This document shows positions 4,722 to 6,968 of a DNA stretch of 6,968 bases, piece after piece. The position numbers and the translations under genes were made by a program. Under the pieces are notes generated by a model. That model did no database searches. It worked only from the letters and a program-made list of their open reading frames with translations, and was not told the origin of the DNA. The DNA lies in contig CACZOL010000079.1 of assembly GCA_902782705.1 (NCBI GenBank), positions 1 to 6,968 of the forward strand, in the 5' to 3' direction. Within the stretch, counting starts at the first letter, position 1, and each line of letters starts with the position of its first letter. This DNA is from an uncultured Selenomonadaceae bacterium. Its GTDB lineage: Bacteria > Bacillota > Negativicutes > Selenomonadales > Selenomonadaceae.

Positions 4722-5840
4722 ATGAGATACTTTTTCGCAAGTCTTCTCGTCTTTGTGGCGGCAATCGGCGGCGGCTACTGTTTTTCCCTTTTTGCGGAAC
4801 AAATGGAGCGCCATTCTCTGCTGTCCAACGCCATTCCCGTCCAGACGCCAATCGACGACGCAGAAGAAAATGAAGCGCCGGACGCGGGCTTTCGCATCGT
4901 GGTCAATCTCGCGAGCCGCATCCTCACGCTTTACGAAAACGGAATCAAGACGCGGCTGTATCCCGTAGCCGTCGGGAAGGAATGGACGCCGACGCCAACG
5001 GGGCGTTTTGTCGTTGAGGAAAAACAGGAAGACCCCGCATGGGCCGATCCGAAACGGGAAGAAATCGTCGTACCGCCGGGGGAAAACAACCCTCTCGGCA
5101 CGCGCTGGATGGGCATCGGCGGATACTACGGCATTCACGGCACCAACGCGCCCTCCTCCATCGGCGACTATATGTCAAACGGCTGCATACGAATGTTTGA
5201 CGAGGACGCGCAGGAACTTTTTTCCATCGTGCCGACGGGCGCCCGCGTCGAGATTATCTATCAGCGCATCGTCGTCGAAAAGCAGGCGGACGGCACAGTC
5301 GTCTTTTACTGCTACCCCGACGGCTACGGCTGGCAGGAGGTCAGCGTCAAGGATGCAATGGAAGCGCTCCGTGGATACGGCGTACAGGATTTCGCCGATC
5401 CTGATGTCATCGCGGCGTATATCGAAGCGTCCGCCGGCGAGCCGCTTCTGATCGCGAAGTCGTATCCCGTCCGCACGAGCGGCGTCGGCGATACGAAGGA
5501 AACGGACGGAGCGGAGGGCGCCGACGGAACCGACTTGAACTTTTTCGCAGTGCAGGAGGGCGAAGACATATATCTCCCCGCCATACCGCTGTTTCACGCG
5601 TTTCAAATGCACTGGGAATGGAACGCGGAACAGCAGACGATCACGACGGGACGCCGCGTCGTCCCCGGCGCGCAGAAAGGCGCCGGCATTTATCTCAAAG
5701 CGGAGCATCTGGAAAAAGCGCTGCACTTGGGCGGCGAGCTGACCGAGGCCGGACAGTTCGAGCTGACAATGGGCAAGCTGAAACCACAAAAAGGAACCGC
5801 TGAACAAGTCCCGCCTCGACAGAGCCACGACTTGACTTAA
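4722..5840 (+). CDS. YkuD-type L,D-transpeptidase with C-terminal stalk-like domain
   Basis: From the ATG at 4722 the product has 372 residues. An N-terminal hydrophobic segment (about 3-24) is a signal anchor or signal peptide, putting the enzyme outside the inner membrane. The YkuD domain spans about 56-180: FRIVVNLASRILTLYENG opens it, TPTPTGRF (89-95) follows, and the catalytic core is GIHGTNAP (137-144) with H139 and SNGCIRM (152-158) with nucleophile C155. The usual motif is S-H-G-C-I/V-R, so N153 replaces the common His. Such enzymes make 3-3 peptidoglycan cross-links or attach molecules to peptidoglycan. Residues about 275-315 (EDIYLPAIPLFHAFQMHWEWNAEQQTITTG) resemble the copper amine oxidase N-terminal-like stalk domain of secreted Firmicutes proteins; this is by eye. 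An in-frame ATG at 4647 would give 25 more residues, but it precedes the promoter; the 4722 start has AGGA nine bases upstream. The deacetylase gene follows after three bases. Confidence 0.9.
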   Translation: MRYFFASLLVFVAAIGGGYCFSLFAEQMERHSLLSNAIPVQTPIDDAEENEAPDAGFRIVVNLASRILTLYENGIKTRLYPVAVGKEWTPTPTGRFVVEEKQEDPAWADPKREEIVVPPGENNPLGTRWMGIGGYYGIHGTNAPSSIGDYMSNGCIRMFDEDAQELFSIVPTGARVEIIYQRIVVEKQADGTVVFYCYPDGYGWQEVSVKDAMEALRGYGVQDFADPDVIAAYIEASAGEPLLIAKSYPVRTSGVGDTKETDGAEGADGTDLNFFAVQEGEDIYLPAIPLFHAFQMHWEWNAEQQTITTGRRVVPGAQKGAGIYLKAEHLEKALHLGGELTEAGQFELTMGKLKPQKGTAEQVPPRQSHDLT

Positions 5841-5843
5841 GCG

Positions 5844-6956
5844 ATGTTCCCTAAAATGGAGGAATCAAAAACGAAACCCACGGATATGCAAGAAACGGAA
5901 AATAATAAACGTAACGCTCGCCGTCTTTGGAAACGGCTAATGCTGGGAGGCCTGATTTTCTGTCTCTGCGTCACGGCAGGCGCCATCGGCAAACTCGCGC
6001 TGGCGAAAGTCCTGCCTCCGAAACGCGACGCAGCCCAGCCGAGCGTCCAAACAGAGGTACAAACCGACGCAAAGAAACAAAAAAAGGAAAAGGAATCGGC
6101 CAAGCCGTCGGCGCCGACGCAACCCTCACCGACGCAGCCGGCACAACCGGTGCCGACGACGCAGGCACCGACTACGCCGCCGACCCAAAACAAGTCGAAG
6201 CCGCTCCCGTATCTCATCGTGGATAAATACTTCACCAATCTCCGGACCGACAATCCGGCGACGCCGATTTACGACCAATACACCGCGACAGAACGCGCCG
6301 AACTTGGGCTTCCGGTGGAGATTCCCGATATCGAGCCTTACGCGGAAAAGAAAGTTGCCTATCTTACTTTTGACGACGGCCCCGATCTCACCAATACGCC
6401 GAAAATCCTCGACATCTTGAAGGAGCAGGGCGTCCCTGCCACCTTTTACGTCGTCGGCTGGCGCGCGGAAGAGAATCCTGACATGATCAAGCGGATCTTC
6501 AATGAAGGACACGCCATCGGCAACCATACGTATGACCACAATTATGACAGTCTGTATTCCGCGCCCAACGAGTTCCTTTGGCAGATTCTCCACACCGATG
6601 AAATCCTCCGCGGCATCCTCGGCGTACGTCCGCTGATCGTCCGCGCGCCGGGCGGAACTTACGGCATGTTTACCGACGCGTATTGGACCATGCTCGACGC
6701 CTATGGATACACAGAGCACGACTGGAACGTCTGCACCAACGACGCAACGGAGGAACGGCCGGACGCGGCGCGGCAGATTGAATATGTGAACGCCCAGACC
6801 CAATGGCCGAAAAAAGACGACGCTGCCATCGTCCTGATGCACTGCACTTCGGACAAGACGGAAACGGTCAAAGCGCTGCCGGAAATTATCCGCCTGCTTC
6901 GGGCCAAGGGCTACACCTTCGGCGTGGTCACCCCGATGACGCCCCAACCATACTGA
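5844..6956 (+). CDS. Membrane-anchored NodB-type polysaccharide deacetylase
   Basis: The 370-residue protein has a basic cytoplasmic start (KRNARRLWKR, 22-31), one transmembrane segment (about 32-55), a Lys-rich then Pro/Thr/Gln-rich linker (about 58-120, with repeated PTQP), and a NodB domain (about 170-365). Catalytic motifs are complete: TFDDGP (175-180; base D177, zinc ligand D178), HTYDH (228-232; zinc ligands H228 and H232), RAPGG (267-271), DWN (293-295) and LMH (331-333; H333). It should be a zinc-dependent carbohydrate esterase family 4 enzyme acting in the periplasm. With an L,D-transpeptidase just upstream, peptidoglycan N-deacetylation is the most likely job, although the substrate cannot be read from the sequence. 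The ATG at 5844 lies three bases after the upstream stop without a clear ribosome site, so translational coupling is likely. In-frame ATGs at 5856 and 5886 are alternatives; GGAGGA at 5858-5863 is too far from the latter. Confidence 0.92.
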   Translation: MFPKMEESKTKPTDMQETENNKRNARRLWKRLMLGGLIFCLCVTAGAIGKLALAKVLPPKRDAAQPSVQTEVQTDAKKQKKEKESAKPSAPTQPSPTQPAQPVPTTQAPTTPPTQNKSKPLPYLIVDKYFTNLRTDNPATPIYDQYTATERAELGLPVEIPDIEPYAEKKVAYLTFDDGPDLTNTPKILDILKEQGVPATFYVVGWRAEENPDMIKRIFNEGHAIGNHTYDHNYDSLYSAPNEFLWQILHTDEILRGILGVRPLIVRAPGGTYGMFTDAYWTMLDAYGYTEHDWNVCTNDATEERPDAARQIEYVNAQTQWPKKDDAAIVLMHCTSDKTETVKALPEIIRLLRAKGYTFGVVTPMTPQPY

Positions 6957-6968
6957 TATGAATACAAA

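Noticed and set aside
4176..5138. 320-codon open frame on the minus strand across the SpeD-like gene and the start of the transpeptidase
   Set aside because: It overlaps two recognisable plus-strand genes, a terminator and a promoter, and shows no family motif.
6079..6085. Run of seven A in the Lys-rich linker of the deacetylase as a phase-variation tract
   Set aside because: Seven A in a Lys-coding stretch is ordinary, and the frame is intact on both sides; nothing else suggests slippage control.

Overview
The window looks like chromosomal DNA of a Gram-negative Firmicute (Negativicutes; a Selenomonas-like genus is my best guess). The core genes are GC-rich: I counted 38 G+C in the 60 bases at 421-480 and 40 in 5101-5160. 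A HemW resembling Firmicutes proteins sits beside a type Va autotransporter that ends in the outer-membrane signature phenylalanine, so the cell has an outer membrane. The taxonomic call is inference from gene content; no marker gene was searched.

Layout. (1) 1-1002, plus strand: the 3' part of hemW, closed by a perfect 17-bp hairpin at 1030-1067 that can also terminate the converging genes. (2) 1073-1598, minus strand: a type II toxin-antitoxin operon with a RelB/DinJ-family antitoxin followed one base later by a YoeB toxin with all catalytic residues. It is clearly more AT-rich than its neighbours (24 G+C of 60 at 1501-1560). (3) 1766-3814, minus strand: a 682-residue autotransporter with signal peptide, repeat-containing passenger, proline-rich linker and C-terminal beta-barrel. 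(4) 3815-4139: an AT-rich divergent promoter region with a near-consensus promoter on each side. (5) 4140-4601, plus strand: a small protein of the bacterial S-adenosylmethionine decarboxylase (SpeD/SpeH) family, read as a single-gene unit with a perfect -35/-10 pair and its own terminator. (6) 4722-6956, plus strand: an envelope operon of an L,D-transpeptidase and a membrane-anchored NodB-type polysaccharide deacetylase, three bases apart.

The most interesting item is the SpeD/SpeH-like protein. The serine that should become the catalytic pyruvoyl group is glycine (G64 in S-E-G-H), and a second serine used in self-processing is alanine (A56), while the equivalents of the catalytic His and Cys (H69, C84) are kept. 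It should not be able to form a pyruvoyl cofactor, so it is probably a pseudoenzyme, comparable in idea to the trypanosome AdoMetDC prozyme. Its neighbours all concern the cell envelope, and members of this bacterial group are known to attach polyamines to peptidoglycan; any functional link here is speculation.
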